Shown: piece by piece, positions 44,963 through 54,879 of the stretch
Layout of the letters: the number at the start of each line of letters is the position of its first letter
Numbering within the stretch: the stretch's first letter is position 1
Source of the DNA: CAUZWH01 sp965247665
GTDB lineage: Bacteria > Pseudomonadota > Alphaproteobacteria > SHVV01
Length of the DNA: 64,000 nt
Reading direction: 5' to 3'
Assembly: GCA_965247665.1 (NCBI GenBank)
Contig: CBDFHH010000005.1
Coordinates: forward strand, 62,001-126,000
Notes under the pieces: model-generated
Databases searched by the model: none
Told to the model about the DNA's origin: nothing
Seen by the model: the letters and a program-made list of their open reading frames with translations, nothing else
Program-made: the position numbers and the translations under genes

Positions 44963-46744
44963 ATGTCCGATTCCGCGCCGACCGACAGCGTAGACGCCGC
45001 CTACCGCGTACTCGCGCGCAAGTATCGACCGACTCGTTTTGCCGAGCTGGTCGGCCAGGAGATCATGGTGCGGACCCTCACCAACGCCCTCGCGAGCGGG
45101 CGTCTTGCCCACGCCTTTGTTCTCACCGGGGTACGCGGCGTCGGCAAGACGACCACGGCGCGGATAATCGCCCGGGCCCTGAATTGCGTTGGTCCCGACG
45201 GCGCCGGCGGTCCGACCGATTCCCCCTGCGGCATGTGCGAGCATTGCCTGGCCATCAGTGAGGACCGCCACGTCGATGTGCTCGAGATCGATGCCGCCAG
45301 CCACACGGGCGTCGCCGACGTGCGCGAGCTGATCGACGGGGTGCGTTACGTTCCGGCTTCGGCCCGCTACAAGGTCTACATCATCGACGAAGTCCACATG
45401 CTGTCGACCCAAGCCTTCAACGCGTTGCTCAAAACGCTTGAGGAGCCGCCGCCGCACGTCAAATTCGTCTTCGCCACAACCGAAATTCGCAAGATCCCGA
45501 TCACCGTGTTGTCGCGCTGCCAGCGCTTCGATCTGCGGCGCCTCGATACCGATGCCATGTTGGCGTTCCTGACCGATATCGCCGGCCGCGAAAGTGTCAG
45601 CGCGGAACCGGCGGCACTCCTACTGATTGCCCGTGCCGCCGAGGGTTCCGCGCGCGACGGCCTGTCGCTGCTCGATCAGGCCATTGCGCATGGCGGCGAC
45701 CGAATCGACGAAGCGCTGGTCGGGGAAATGCTCGGCCTCGCGGACCGCGGCCGCGTGCTCGACCTGCTCGACGCCATTCTTGCCGGCAACATCGCCGGCG
45801 CCTTGCAACGGCTCGCCGACATGAACGCGGCCGGCGCCGATCCCATCGTCATTACCCAGGACCTGCTCGAGCTCACCCACTGGCTCACCCGCTTGAAGGT
45901 GACTCCCGAGGCCGGCGAGGATATCGCCGTTGCCGACGCGCAACGCCAACGGGGCCGCGAGATGGCCGACAAGCTGTCGATGGCGGCCTTGGCGCGAGCT
46001 TGGCAAGTCCTGCTCAAGGGGTTGCAGGAGGCGCAAGCCGCACCGGTGCCGTTGATCGCGGTCGAAATGCTCGTGGTCCGGTTGGCTTACATTGCCGATC
46101 TACCGGATCCCGCCACCCTCCTACACCAAGCCAAGGGGGAGGAAGCGAGCGCAACGGCATCGAATACGGCACCGGCGAACCCGAATCCCGATGCGCTGGG
46201 GATGGACCCCGCGCACGCGGTCGCCGGCGGCTCGGCGCAAGCTCAACCCGCGGCGAAACCCCGCAACGAACCTCTCGCCCAGGTCGTGGATCCGGAACCC
46301 CAGGCTCGACTGGAACTGCCCAACTTCGAAGCCCTTGTCGCGTTGGTCGGTGAGCGTCGTGAAGCAACCCTGCACGCCGCATTGCTGGGTGACGTGCACC
46401 TCGTGCACTACCAAGAGGGCCACATCGAGCTGCGGCTCGGCGAGAATGCGCCATCGGACCTATTGAATCGGCTGAAAGCCCGGCTCGAGGAGTGGACCGG
46501 ACAGCGCTGGGCGGTCAGCACGTCGCGCGAGCAGGGAGCGCCAACCCTCAACGAACGGCGCCGGCAAGACTCGGCGGCGCTACGCAAATCGGTCGCCGAT
46601 CATCCCCTGGTCGCGGCGACCCTAGCCAATTTTCCCGACGCCGAAATCCGCGATGTGCGGAAGATCGACCGCGGTCGGGTCGACTATGCGAGTGAAGTAG
46701 ACGACGACGATGATGGATTCGAACCCGGTGCGGGAGATGAATGA
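44963..46744 (+). CDS. dnaX: DNA polymerase III subunit gamma/tau
   Basis: Clamp-loader ATPase, 593 residues from the ATG at 44963. Walker A G-V-R-G-V-G-K-T-T-T near 53-62, zinc-binding C...C-G-M-C-E-H-C, Walker B I-I-D-E-V-H-M-L-S, sensor S-R-C-Q-R-F-D. A Pro/Ala/Asn-rich linker (about 390-450) joins the tau C-terminal part. I see no A-rich slippery tract that would give gamma by frameshift. ATGA overlap with ybaB. Confidence 0.95.
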   Translation: MSDSAPTDSVDAAYRVLARKYRPTRFAELVGQEIMVRTLTNALASGRLAHAFVLTGVRGVGKTTTARIIARALNCVGPDGAGGPTDSPCGMCEHCLAISEDRHVDVLEIDAASHTGVADVRELIDGVRYVPASARYKVYIIDEVHMLSTQAFNALLKTLEEPPPHVKFVFATTEIRKIPITVLSRCQRFDLRRLDTDAMLAFLTDIAGRESVSAEPAALLLIARAAEGSARDGLSLLDQAIAHGGDRIDEALVGEMLGLADRGRVLDLLDAILAGNIAGALQRLADMNAAGADPIVITQDLLELTHWLTRLKVTPEAGEDIAVADAQRQRGREMADKLSMAALARAWQVLLKGLQEAQAAPVPLIAVEMLVVRLAYIADLPDPATLLHQAKGEEASATASNTAPANPNPDALGMDPAHAVAGGSAQAQPAAKPRNEPLAQVVDPEPQARLELPNFEALVALVGERREATLHAALLGDVHLVHYQEGHIELRLGENAPSDLLNRLKARLEEWTGQRWAVSTSREQGAPTLNERRRQDSAALRKSVADHPLVAATLANFPDAEIRDVRKIDRGRVDYASEVDDDDDGFEPGAGDE

Positions 46745-47070
46745 TGAAGAATCTCAGCCAGATGCTGCAGCAGGCGCAGCAGATGCAGTCGCAAATGGCC
46801 GACATGCAGACGCAGCTCAATGAGGTGGAGATCGAGGGTCATGCCGGCGGCGATATGGTAACGGTAACGCTTAGCGGTAAGGGCGAGATGCGCCGCTTGC
46901 GCATCGATCCGACGGTGCTGGCGAGCGGCGATGGCGAGGTGATTGAGGACCTGATCGTGGCCGCACATAACGACGCCCGGGTCAAGGTCGAGGCGCACAT
47001 GGCCGAGGAAATGGCCAAGCTGACCGGCGGTCTGAACTTGCCCGAAGGGTTCAAGCTGCCTTTCGGCTAG
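46741..47070 (+). CDS. ybaB: YbaB/EbfC nucleoid-associated protein
   Basis: 109 residues, DNA-binding dimer. Coiled N-terminus rich in Gln/Met (Q-M-L-Q-Q-A-Q-Q-M-Q), V-T-L-S-G-K-G-E-M central motif. Two consecutive ATGs (46741, 46744) overlap the dnaX stop. Fixed dnaX-ybaB-recR order. Confidence 0.95.
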   Translation: MMKNLSQMLQQAQQMQSQMADMQTQLNEVEIEGHAGGDMVTVTLSGKGEMRRLRIDPTVLASGDGEVIEDLIVAAHNDARVKVEAHMAEEMAKLTGGLNLPEGFKLPFG

Positions 47071-47080
47071 GGGCGCGGTC

Positions 47081-47701
47081 GTGAGCGAACCTGGTCTCGC
47101 CAGCCCCGAAATCGAAGGGTTGATCCGCCTGTTGTCCAAGCTGCCGGGTCTGGGCCCGCGCTCGGCGCGGCGCGCGGTGCTCCATCTCATCAAGAACAAG
47201 GACAGCCTGCTGGCGCCGCTGGCACACGCGCTGGGCACGGCGGCCGAGCGAGTCGTGGTGTGCGGAGGCTGTAGCAATCTCGATATCGTCGATCCCTGCG
47301 CGATCTGCACCGATCCGCGTCGCGACCCAAGCGTTTTGTGCGTGGTCGAGGAGGTTGCCGATCTGTGGGCGCTCGAGCGCGCCCACACCTATCGCGGCCG
47401 TTATCATGTGCTGGGCGGCACGTTGTCGGCGCTCGACGGGGTCGGGCCGGTCGACCTCGGTATCCCTCGCCTCGTCGCGCGCGCGCGGGCGCCCGAGATC
47501 GGCGAGGTGATCCTCGCCACCAACGCCACGGTCGACGGCCAGACCACGGCCCACTACCTCTCGGACGCTCTGGAGGAGTGCGACGTCACCGTCTCGCGCT
47601 TGGCCTACGGCGTACCGCTGGGCGGTGAACTCGAATATCTCGACGACGGCACGCTGGCGGCGGCGTTCACCGGCCGCAAGCGGATCAGCGGCTCTCCGTA
47701 A
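47081..47701 (+). CDS. recR: Recombination protein RecR
   Basis: 206 residues, RecFOR gap repair. Helix-hairpin-helix L-P-G-L-G-P-R-S-A-R-R, zinc finger C-G-G-C...C-A-I-C near 58-73, Toprim domain from V-V-E-E-V-A-D-L and C-terminal Walker-B-like region. GTG start. Its 3' end overlaps convergent rmuC by 17 bp. Confidence 0.96.
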   Translation: MSEPGLASPEIEGLIRLLSKLPGLGPRSARRAVLHLIKNKDSLLAPLAHALGTAAERVVVCGGCSNLDIVDPCAICTDPRRDPSVLCVVEEVADLWALERAHTYRGRYHVLGGTLSALDGVGPVDLGIPRLVARARAPEIGEVILATNATVDGQTTAHYLSDALEECDVTVSRLAYGVPLGGELEYLDDGTLAAAFTGRKRISGSP

Positions 47702-48809
47702 ACGGAATCTGCAGTTCGGTCCGATTGCCGTCGACCGCGTCGTCGGCCGAACTTTCGCCAAGCTCGATATCGACGATGGCGCGGCCGCGACGGTCGATCT
47801 TCTCCGTCGAGGTGGAGATCTGATCAACGTCTTCACGGGCCTGTCGGAAGTGACGCTGGAGGTTATCGACCCGGCTACCGAGGCGGGCGACGTCTTCCAG
47901 CATCCTGTGAACTTCGCTTTGGATCACCGCTGCCTGCTCGCGCATATTGGCGTCCTGTAACACCGCACGCACCGTGTTCAGCGTCGCCATGAGCGTGGTC
48001 GGCGATACAATCCACACCCGCGCCCGGTACGATTGCTCCACCAAGTCGCGGAAATTGGCGTGCAGCTCGGCATAAACCGCTTCCGAGGGCAGGAACATAA
48101 GCGCCGATTCGGCAGTTTCCTCCGGCACGATATATCGCTCGGAGATATCTTTGATGTGCTTGAGGATGTCACGGCGAAAGCCGCTCGCCGCCTGGCTGCG
48201 TTGTTGGTCGTCCTGCGCCGCGCGTAGCGCTTCGAAACTTTCGAGCGGGAATTTGGCATCGACGGCAATCGATCCCGGCGGCAGCGGCAACTTGATCAAA
48301 CAGTCGGCGCGCCGGCCGTTCGACAGCGTCGCCTCAAACTGGAAGGCGGACGGCGGCAGCGCGAGGCGAACCAGGTCACGCAGCTGCACATTGCCGAACG
48401 CGCCGCGGGCCTGCTTGTTGGAAAGAATATCCTGCAGCCCGACCACCTGCCCCGAGAGCTCCGTGATGTTCTTCTGCGCTTCGTCGATGATGTTGAGGTG
48501 CTTACGCAGCTCACCGAGCGACTCTGCGGTTTTCGTCGAGCTCTGATTGAGGCTGTCGCCAAGGCGCTTCGAAACCGCGTCGAGCCGTTCGTTCAAAATC
48601 TTATTCAGGCTCGCCTGGCGCGCCTCGGAGTCGGAGGACAGCTGGTCGAGACGGCCGGCTAGTTCGCTCTGGGTGCGCAGAACGGATTCGATCGTGTGCC
48701 CGAGGCCCTCCGAGTCGTTCTGAAATTGCCGCGTCTGGCGGATCACGATCACCAGCCCGACCACGACCACCGCGACCACGATCAGCGCATAAGTAAGACC
48801 GGGATCCAT
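47685..48809 (-). CDS. rmuC: RmuC family DNA recombination protein
   Basis: 374 residues from ATG 48809 (an ATG at 48845 adds 12). N-terminal transmembrane helix (about 6-24), a coiled coil to about 130, then the RmuC domain with the nuclease-like core I-A-V-D-A-K-F-P-L-E. Limits rearrangement at inverted repeats in E. coli. Convergent with recR, divergent from def. Confidence 0.9.
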   Translation of the reverse strand: MDPGLTYALIVVAVVVVGLVIVIRQTRQFQNDSEGLGHTIESVLRTQSELAGRLDQLSSDSEARQASLNKILNERLDAVSKRLGDSLNQSSTKTAESLGELRKHLNIIDEAQKNITELSGQVVGLQDILSNKQARGAFGNVQLRDLVRLALPPSAFQFEATLSNGRRADCLIKLPLPPGSIAVDAKFPLESFEALRAAQDDQQRSQAASGFRRDILKHIKDISERYIVPEETAESALMFLPSEAVYAELHANFRDLVEQSYRARVWIVSPTTLMATLNTVRAVLQDANMREQAAVIQSEVHRMLEDVARLGSRVDNLQRHFRQAREDVDQISTSTEKIDRRGRAIVDIELGESSADDAVDGNRTELQIPFTESR

Positions 48810-48933
48810 CCACCCACCCAAGCGGTTGCAGGCCCAACATATCACGGCTCCGCGACGGCGACGGCTCCGCTTGACGCTCCCTCAGAGCTGCCCTACCTAG
48901 GGGCTGGTTTCGGCCGCGACGACGACAGAGCCC

Positions 48934-49458
48934 ATGCCGCACCTGCCGATCATTATCGCCCCCGATCCCCGCCTCAAGGTGGAATCGGCGCCCGTCGAAA
49001 ACATCGACGACGCGACGCGAACATTGATCGACGACATGGTCTCGACCATGTATGCGGCGCCGGGCGTCGGTCTTGCCGCGCCCCAGGTCGGGGTCCACAA
49101 GCGCATCATCATCGTCGACCCTTCGGACGGTGAAGGCAATCCGCAGCTGGTACGAATGGTCAATCCCGAGATCACGGCGTGGTCGGACCAACTGGTCGAG
49201 CGCGAAGAAGGATGTCTGTCGCTGCCCGACTTCTACGAACAACTCGAACGGCCGCAAGCCATTGACGTGCATTTCGTCGACCCGGACGGCAGGGAACGAA
49301 CCCTCTCAGCCGACGGCCTGCTGGCTCGGTGCATCCAGCACGAGGTCGATCACCTCGTCGGGGTGATCTTCGTCGACCATCTGAGCGCGGTGAAGCGCAG
49401 CATCATCTTGCGCAAGCTGGTCAAGATCAAGAAACAGAAGCTGCACGAAAGCGCGTGA
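48934..49458 (+). CDS. def: Peptide deformylase
   Basis: Removes formyl from nascent N-terminal Met. 174 residues with the three motifs G-V-G-L-A-A-P-Q-V-G, E-G-C-L-S-L-P and Q-H-E-V-D-H-L, which supply the metal Cys, two His and catalytic Glu. First gene of def-fmt-truA. Confidence 0.96.
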   Translation: MPHLPIIIAPDPRLKVESAPVENIDDATRTLIDDMVSTMYAAPGVGLAAPQVGVHKRIIIVDPSDGEGNPQLVRMVNPEITAWSDQLVEREEGCLSLPDFYEQLERPQAIDVHFVDPDGRERTLSADGLLARCIQHEVDHLVGVIFVDHLSAVKRSIILRKLVKIKKQKLHESA

Positions 49459-49468
49459 CGCCAAGCCG

Positions 49469-50413
49469 ATGCCCAGATCGTTAAACCTGGTGTTCATGGG
49501 AACACCGGATTTCGCGGTGCCGACCCTCGAAGCACTGATCACTACCGGTCACCAGGTGGTCGCAGTCTATACCCGGCCGCCGCGGCAGGCCGGACGCGGC
49601 GGCAAACAACGCCGCTCGACGGTGCACGAGACCGCAATCGCCCGCGACATCCCCGTACATACGCCGACCTCACTGAAGCCGCCGAAGATCCAAGCGGAGT
49701 TCGCGGCACACGCTGCCGATATCGCCGTCGTTGCCGCGTATGGCCTGTTGTTGCCGAGAGCGATCCTCGACGCCCCGCGGTCGGGTTGCATCAATCTTCA
49801 CGCGTCATTGTTGCCGCGCTGGCGCGGTGCGGCGCCGATTCAATGGGCGATCATGAGCGGCGACGTCGAGACCGGCGTTTGCGCCATGCGAATGGACGAA
49901 GATCTCGACACCGGTCCGGTGTTGGCCTGCGAGCGAGTATCGATCGGCCCGCTGACGACGGCCGGCGAGCTTCACGATCGGCTTGCCGCGCTGGGAGCAC
50001 CGTTGATCGTTCGCACCGTCGAGGGGTTGGCCGGCGGTACCCTCGCGCCGGTCGACCAACCCACGTCCGGCATCACGCACGCGCCCAAGATCGCCGCCGA
50101 CGATGCTCGCCTGGACTGGCGCCGTTCGGCAGTCGAACTGGAACGCCTGATCAGGGCGATGGCACCGACCCCCGGCGCCTGGTTCGAGCATCGGGCTGAG
50201 CGCATCAAGGTGGCGATGGCGATCATGAGCGAGCTGTCATCGGCGGCCGATCCCGGCACGGTTGTAGACCGGGAATTGACGGTCCGGTGCGGCGTCGGTT
50301 CACTGCGCCTGCTGCGGTTGCAGCGCGCCGGCCGCAAGCCGATGTCGGCGACCGAGTTCCTGCGCGGCTACCGGCTCGAAGCCGGTACCGTGCTGGCATC
50401 GCCCTCGGACTAG
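49469..50413 (+). CDS. fmt: Methionyl-tRNA formyltransferase
   Basis: 314 residues; formyl-folate domain with F-M-G-T-P-D-F-A at the start and H-A-S-L-L-P-R-W-R-G-A-A-P-I near 108-121 (catalytic N/H/D set), then a C-terminal OB-like tRNA-binding domain. Ten bp after def, five before truA. Confidence 0.96.
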   Translation: MPRSLNLVFMGTPDFAVPTLEALITTGHQVVAVYTRPPRQAGRGGKQRRSTVHETAIARDIPVHTPTSLKPPKIQAEFAAHAADIAVVAAYGLLLPRAILDAPRSGCINLHASLLPRWRGAAPIQWAIMSGDVETGVCAMRMDEDLDTGPVLACERVSIGPLTTAGELHDRLAALGAPLIVRTVEGLAGGTLAPVDQPTSGITHAPKIAADDARLDWRRSAVELERLIRAMAPTPGAWFEHRAERIKVAMAIMSELSSAADPGTVVDRELTVRCGVGSLRLLRLQRAGRKPMSATEFLRGYRLEAGTVLASPSD

Positions 50414-50418
50414 TTTCC

Positions 50419-51159
50419 GTGGCCCGTTACAAACTCACCCTCGAATATGACGGCTTACCCTATGTCGGCTGGCAACGCCAGGACAACGGTCGGTCGGTTC
50501 AGCAAGCGCTGGAGGAAGCGATTGCCGTATTCTCCGGCGAATCGGTGCGCGTGTTCGCCGCCGGTCGTACCGATGCGGGTGTGCACGCGCTGCGCCAGAC
50601 GGCTCATGTCGATATTGATCGCAGCAAGCCCGCCGCAACGGTGCAAAAGGCGGTGAATTTCCACCTCAAAGGGGAGTCGATTAGCGTGCTCGGGGTTGAC
50701 GAAGTCGATTCGTCGTTCCACGCGCGCTTCTCGGCGATCTCGCGCTCCTACCTCTACCGCATTCTCAATCGCCCGGCCCCGCCGTCGCTAGACCGGCATC
50801 GGGTGTGGCACGTGCCCCGACGCCTCAACGTCAGCGCCATGAACCGCGCCGCGCAGTCGCTGATCGGCAGACACGATTTCACCACCTTCCGGTCGAGCCG
50901 GTGCCAAGCCAAGTCGCCGATTAAAACGCTCGACCAGCTCAGCGTCGCACGCAGTCGGGGTGAGGTGCGGGTTACCGCCGTGGCCCGTTCCTTTCTGCAC
51001 AATCAGGTACGCTCGATGGTCGGAGCGTTGAAACTGGTGGGAGAGGCGCGTTGGTCGGAAGCCGACATCGCTCACGCCTTGGCGGTGCGCTCGCGTGAGG
51101 CGGCCGCTGCCACGGCGCCGCCCTGGGGGCTCTATCTGGCCGACGTCGGCTACGAATAG
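50419..51159 (+). CDS. truA: tRNA pseudouridine(38-40) synthase
   Basis: 246 residues; catalytic Asp in G-R-T-D-A-G-V-H-A near residue 52, C-terminal F-L-H-N-Q-V-R-S-M-V-G. GTG start at 50419, five bp after fmt; the frame continues open upstream inside fmt, which is spurious. Confidence 0.95.
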   Translation: MARYKLTLEYDGLPYVGWQRQDNGRSVQQALEEAIAVFSGESVRVFAAGRTDAGVHALRQTAHVDIDRSKPAATVQKAVNFHLKGESISVLGVDEVDSSFHARFSAISRSYLYRILNRPAPPSLDRHRVWHVPRRLNVSAMNRAAQSLIGRHDFTTFRSSRCQAKSPIKTLDQLSVARSRGEVRVTAVARSFLHNQVRSMVGALKLVGEARWSEADIAHALAVRSREAAAATAPPWGLYLADVGYE

Positions 51160-51165
51160 TCGCGT

Positions 51166-51732
51166 CTACAGAAGACGCGCGGCACCCGCATAGACCAACA
51201 GTTCCAGTAAGAGTTCCAGCACCACCAGAGCGGCGGCAGTAAGGCCGTTGGCCCCAAGTGCGACCCGGGCGATGAACCAGCGGTAAGCCAGCACGGCGGC
51301 CGTCACGATCAGCAGAATGGTCCTGGCCGGACCGAGCGGCAACAGGCCCGACACCGCCGCGAGACCGATCGGCAGTGCGACGACTGCCGGGATCACGTGC
51401 GACCAGTTGTAGGCGATGATGTAGCTCACATAATAGTCGGTCAGCTCCATCAACCGGCACGCGAAGAGCGCAGCTAAGGGATAGACGATCCATCCCAATG
51501 CGTAGCTCACGATCTCAACCGCGATCAGCCTGCCACTATCGACGTCGGGCGGCGCATTACCGAGCTGGTATCCGATCATGAGGGCGGCCAAGGGCGCGAT
51601 CAGGATTGCAACGAAGAACGACCGCCAGAATCCTGCGATGGAGTGGTTGAACCAGTTCAGCCCACTGCGATCGACCAACGCCAGGCGCCAGGCGCCATAG
51701 ACCGACGCGGTTATTTCCTGAACCGAGGGCAT
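51166..51732 (-). CDS. Conserved multi-pass membrane protein, unknown
   Basis: 188 residues with about five hydrophobic helices (first at about 30-50, then 66-90, 104-125, 128-150, 160-185). Possibly Yip1-like in outline, but no motif allows a function. Start at ATG 51732, ten bp after dapE, so it is likely the last gene of the dapD-dapE transcript. Converges with truA. Confidence 0.72.
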   Translation of the reverse strand: MPSVQEITASVYGAWRLALVDRSGLNWFNHSIAGFWRSFFVAILIAPLAALMIGYQLGNAPPDVDSGRLIAVEIVSYALGWIVYPLAALFACRLMELTDYYVSYIIAYNWSHVIPAVVALPIGLAAVSGLLPLGPARTILLIVTAAVLAYRWFIARVALGANGLTAAALVVLELLLELLVYAGAARLL

Positions 51733-51742
51733 GGCAACGCAG

Positions 51743-52903
51743 TTAGACCGCGAAGTAGCGATCGAGCACGGTCTTGTAGACCCGTTTGAGGGCAACGATA
51801 TCGTTGATATCCGCGTGCTCGTCGACCTTGTGCATCGTCTGGCTGATCAGGCCGAACTCGGCGACCCGGCAGTAGTTCTTGATGAAGCGGGCATCCGAGG
51901 TGCCGCCGGTCGTGCTCAAGACCGGTTCGCGGCCGAGCGTTTCCTGTACCGCGTCCGACAGCAATTGCGAGAACGAGCCTGGCGGGGTGAGAAACGCTTC
52001 GCCCGTTACATGGGTTTCGAGCTGGTAATCGCCGCCAACCGAATCGAAGGTTCTGCGCAGCCACGCGATCAGCGACTCGGATGTGTGCCCGGTGTTGAAG
52101 CGGATATTGAGCGCCGCCTTGGCCCGCGCCGGGATCACGTTGGTCGCCGGGTTGCCCACATCGATCGACGTGATTTCCAGGTTCGAGGGTTGAAAGTGCT
52201 CGACACCTTCGTCAAGTGACTGTGCAGCGACCGCCTTCAGCATGGCCATCAGCCGCGGGATCGGGTTGTCGGCGAGTTGGGGGTAGGCGACATGGCCCTG
52301 GGTGCCGTTGACCGTGAGCCAGGCGCTGACGCTGCCGCGCCGTCCTATCTTGATCATCTCGCCGAGATCGTTGGGGTTGGTCGGCTCGCCGACCAGGCAA
52401 TCGTCAAGCGTCTCGTCGCGCTCCGCGAGCCATTCCAGCACCTTCGCGGTGCCGTTAATCGCCGCTCCCTCTTCGTCGCCGGTGATCAGCAAGCTGATCG
52501 AGCCCGGCAGCGCAGCGTCGTCCTCGTCGAGGAATTCAGCCAGTGCGGCAACGAACGCGGCGATCGCGCCCTTCATGTCGGTTGCGCCGCGGCCGATCAG
52601 CGAATTGCCGACGATCTCCGCCGCAAACGGATCGACCGCCCAGTCTGCGCGATCACCCTCGGGAACCACGTCGGTGTGTCCGGCGAAGCAGAAATGAGGT
52701 CGGTCGGTACCGATTCGTGCGTAGAGATTGTCGACCCGTTCGGTGCCGGGCGCTTGAAACGACAGCCGATGGCAGTTGAGTCCGAAACTTTCGAGAACGT
52801 TCTCCAGCACGGTCAGAGCCCCGCCCTCGCGCGGCGTCACGCTCTCGCAGCGGATAAGTTCGACGGCGAGTTCGATCGGATCGATGGATCGAACGTTCGA
52901 CAT
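51743..52903 (-). CDS. dapE: Succinyl-diaminopimelate desuccinylase
   Basis: 386 residues, M20 metallopeptidase fold: metal motifs F-A-G-H-T-D-V-V-P near 72-80, G-A-T-D-M-K-G-A, catalytic D-E-E-G. Yields LL-diaminopimelate for lysine and peptidoglycan. Twenty bp after dapD, the preceding pathway enzyme. Confidence 0.95.
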   Translation of the reverse strand: MSNVRSIDPIELAVELIRCESVTPREGGALTVLENVLESFGLNCHRLSFQAPGTERVDNLYARIGTDRPHFCFAGHTDVVPEGDRADWAVDPFAAEIVGNSLIGRGATDMKGAIAAFVAALAEFLDEDDAALPGSISLLITGDEEGAAINGTAKVLEWLAERDETLDDCLVGEPTNPNDLGEMIKIGRRGSVSAWLTVNGTQGHVAYPQLADNPIPRLMAMLKAVAAQSLDEGVEHFQPSNLEITSIDVGNPATNVIPARAKAALNIRFNTGHTSESLIAWLRRTFDSVGGDYQLETHVTGEAFLTPPGSFSQLLSDAVQETLGREPVLSTTGGTSDARFIKNYCRVAEFGLISQTMHKVDEHADINDIVALKRVYKTVLDRYFAV

Positions 52904-52923
52904 GGCGAGGTAGCTCGGAACGC

Positions 52924-53769
52924 TTAGTCGCGCAGCAGCTCGTTAACCGACGTCTTTGAACGCGTCGAGGCATCCACTTGCTTGACGATCACCGCGCAGT
53001 ACAAGCTTGGTCCCGGCGAGCCGTCCGGCAGGGGCTTGCCCGAGGTGCTGCCGGGAACTACGACGGAGTAGGCCGGCACGCGACCGAAATGGACCTCGCC
53101 GGTCTCTCGGTCGATGATCCGGGTCGAGGCGCCGAGATAGACGCCCATCGCCAGCACTGATCCCTGTTCTACGATGACGCCTTCCGCGACCTCGGATCGA
53201 GCGCCGACGAAGCAGTTGTCTTCGATGATTACCGGGCTCGCCTGCAGGGGTTCGAGGACGCCGCCAATCCCCGCACCGCCCGAGATGTGGCAGTTCTTGC
53301 CAATTTGGGCGCAACTGCCGACGGTAGCCCAGGTGTCGATCATGGTACCGCTATCGACATAGGCGCCGAGGTTGACGAATGACGGCATCAGGACCACGCC
53401 CGGCGCAATATACGCAGAGTGACGGACCACGCAGCTGGGAACGGCGCGGAAGCCGGCCTCGCGGAACCGAGCATCGTTCCACCCCGCGAACTTGGAGGCG
53501 ACTTTGTCGAACCATGCCGTCGCCGATCCCGGGCCGCCGGCTATCGTCATCATATCGTTGAGGCGGAACGACAAAAGCACAGCCTTCTTGAGCCACTCAT
53601 TGACGTGCCAGGAGTCGCCACGCTTCTCGGCCACCCGCATATCGCCACGGTCGAGTGCGTCCAGGGAGCTTTCGATCGCGTCGCGAACGGGCCCGGTCGT
53701 GGCGGTTGAAATCGACTCGCGCCGTTCCCAAGCATCGTCGATAGAAGCTACACGCTCGGCAGCCGTCAT
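52924..53769 (-). CDS. dapD: Tetrahydrodipicolinate N-succinyltransferase
   Basis: 281 residues, trimeric left-handed beta-helix built of hexapeptide repeats (about 105-225: A-P-G-V-V-L-M-P, C-H-I-S-G-G-A-G-I-G-G, F-V-G-A-R-S-E-V). Succinylates the DAP-pathway intermediate. Forms an operon with dapE. Confidence 0.95.
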   Translation of the reverse strand: MTAAERVASIDDAWERRESISTATTGPVRDAIESSLDALDRGDMRVAEKRGDSWHVNEWLKKAVLLSFRLNDMMTIAGGPGSATAWFDKVASKFAGWNDARFREAGFRAVPSCVVRHSAYIAPGVVLMPSFVNLGAYVDSGTMIDTWATVGSCAQIGKNCHISGGAGIGGVLEPLQASPVIIEDNCFVGARSEVAEGVIVEQGSVLAMGVYLGASTRIIDRETGEVHFGRVPAYSVVVPGSTSGKPLPDGSPGPSLYCAVIVKQVDASTRSKTSVNELLRD

Positions 53770-53949
53770 AGAGTCCTCTAGCTAGCTAGCGTTTGTAGGT
53801 GTGACTCGGTCGCTAGAACCGCGCGGCTCAAACTCGGCGCGACAATAGCTCCGGCCAACCCCCTGTCAACCGCCGCGCGCCCGTCCTCCGCACAAGAAAG
53901 CGGCGTCTTCCGGCCACCGCGTCAAATCTTCAACGACGGGGCAATGGTC

Positions 53950-54858
53950 TCACTTTGACGGCGTGATCATCGTCCCGACGCCGTGCGCCGTGAACACCTC
54001 GAGCAGTACGGCGTGCGGAACGCGGCCATCAAGGATGTGGGCGGCGTCGGTCCCGCGCTTGAGCGCCTCGAGGCAGGTTTCGATCTTGGGGATCATACCT
54101 CCCGTCACCGCCGCTTCGGTCAGTAGGCTGCGCGCTTGACGCGGCGTCAGCGTCGCCACCAGCTCGCCGTCGCCGTCCAGCACCCCGGCGACGTCGGTCA
54201 GCATGATCAGCTTGCCTGCCCGCAGTGCGCCGGCCAGCGCGCCGGCCACCGTATCGGCATTGATATTGAAGGTTTCACCACGCTTGCCGCTGCCGATTGG
54301 CGCAATCACCGGGATCACCTGTAATTTGGCAAGTTCGGTCAGCAGCTCGGTGTCAACCTTGGTCGGTTCGCCGACGAGGCCGAGATCGAGCACCCGTTCG
54401 ATATTGGATTGCGGATCCCGGTGTCGCCGCTTGAGTTTCCGCGCTTCGATGAGGCTGCCATCTTTGCCGGAGATGCCGACCGCGCGCCCGCCGGCGCGGT
54501 TGATCGCGACGACGATCTGTTTGTTGATCGAACCCGACAGAACCATCTCGACGATCTCGACCGTTGCCGCATCGGTCACCCGCAAACCTTGAACGAACGA
54601 ACTCTTGATCTTGAGCCGGTCGAGCATGTCGCTGATCTGGGGACCGCCGCCATGCACCACGACCGGATTGATCCCGACATGCTTGAGCAGAACCACGTCC
54701 TGTGCGAACAGCTCGGTGAGCGGCTCATCACCCATCGCGTGGCCGCCGAACTTGATGACAAAAGTCTGCCCGGCAAAGCGCCGCATATAGGGCAGGGCTT
54801 CGGCGAGGATCTCCGCTTTCTCAACCGCTGTTTTCCTGTGGTGGGCGGTCTTGGTCAT
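53950..54858 (-). CDS. argB: Acetylglutamate kinase
   Basis: 302 residues, amino-acid kinase fold: F-V-I-K-F-G-G-H-A-M at about 34-43, V-H-G-G-G-P-Q-I near 70, G-K-R-G-E-T-F-N-I-N-A-D near 190. The N-terminal helix ahead of the fold is as in arginine-inhibited hexameric enzymes. A 180-bp spacer separates it from dapD. Confidence 0.95.
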   Translation of the reverse strand: MTKTAHHRKTAVEKAEILAEALPYMRRFAGQTFVIKFGGHAMGDEPLTELFAQDVVLLKHVGINPVVVHGGGPQISDMLDRLKIKSSFVQGLRVTDAATVEIVEMVLSGSINKQIVVAINRAGGRAVGISGKDGSLIEARKLKRRHRDPQSNIERVLDLGLVGEPTKVDTELLTELAKLQVIPVIAPIGSGKRGETFNINADTVAGALAGALRAGKLIMLTDVAGVLDGDGELVATLTPRQARSLLTEAAVTGGMIPKIETCLEALKRGTDAAHILDGRVPHAVLLEVFTAHGVGTMITPSK

Positions 54859-54879
54859 AACCGTGGGGTTATAGCCCGA

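Noticed and set aside
44963..46744. Programmed frameshift in dnaX
   Set aside because: I found no A6-G or similar slippery heptamer with a downstream stop.
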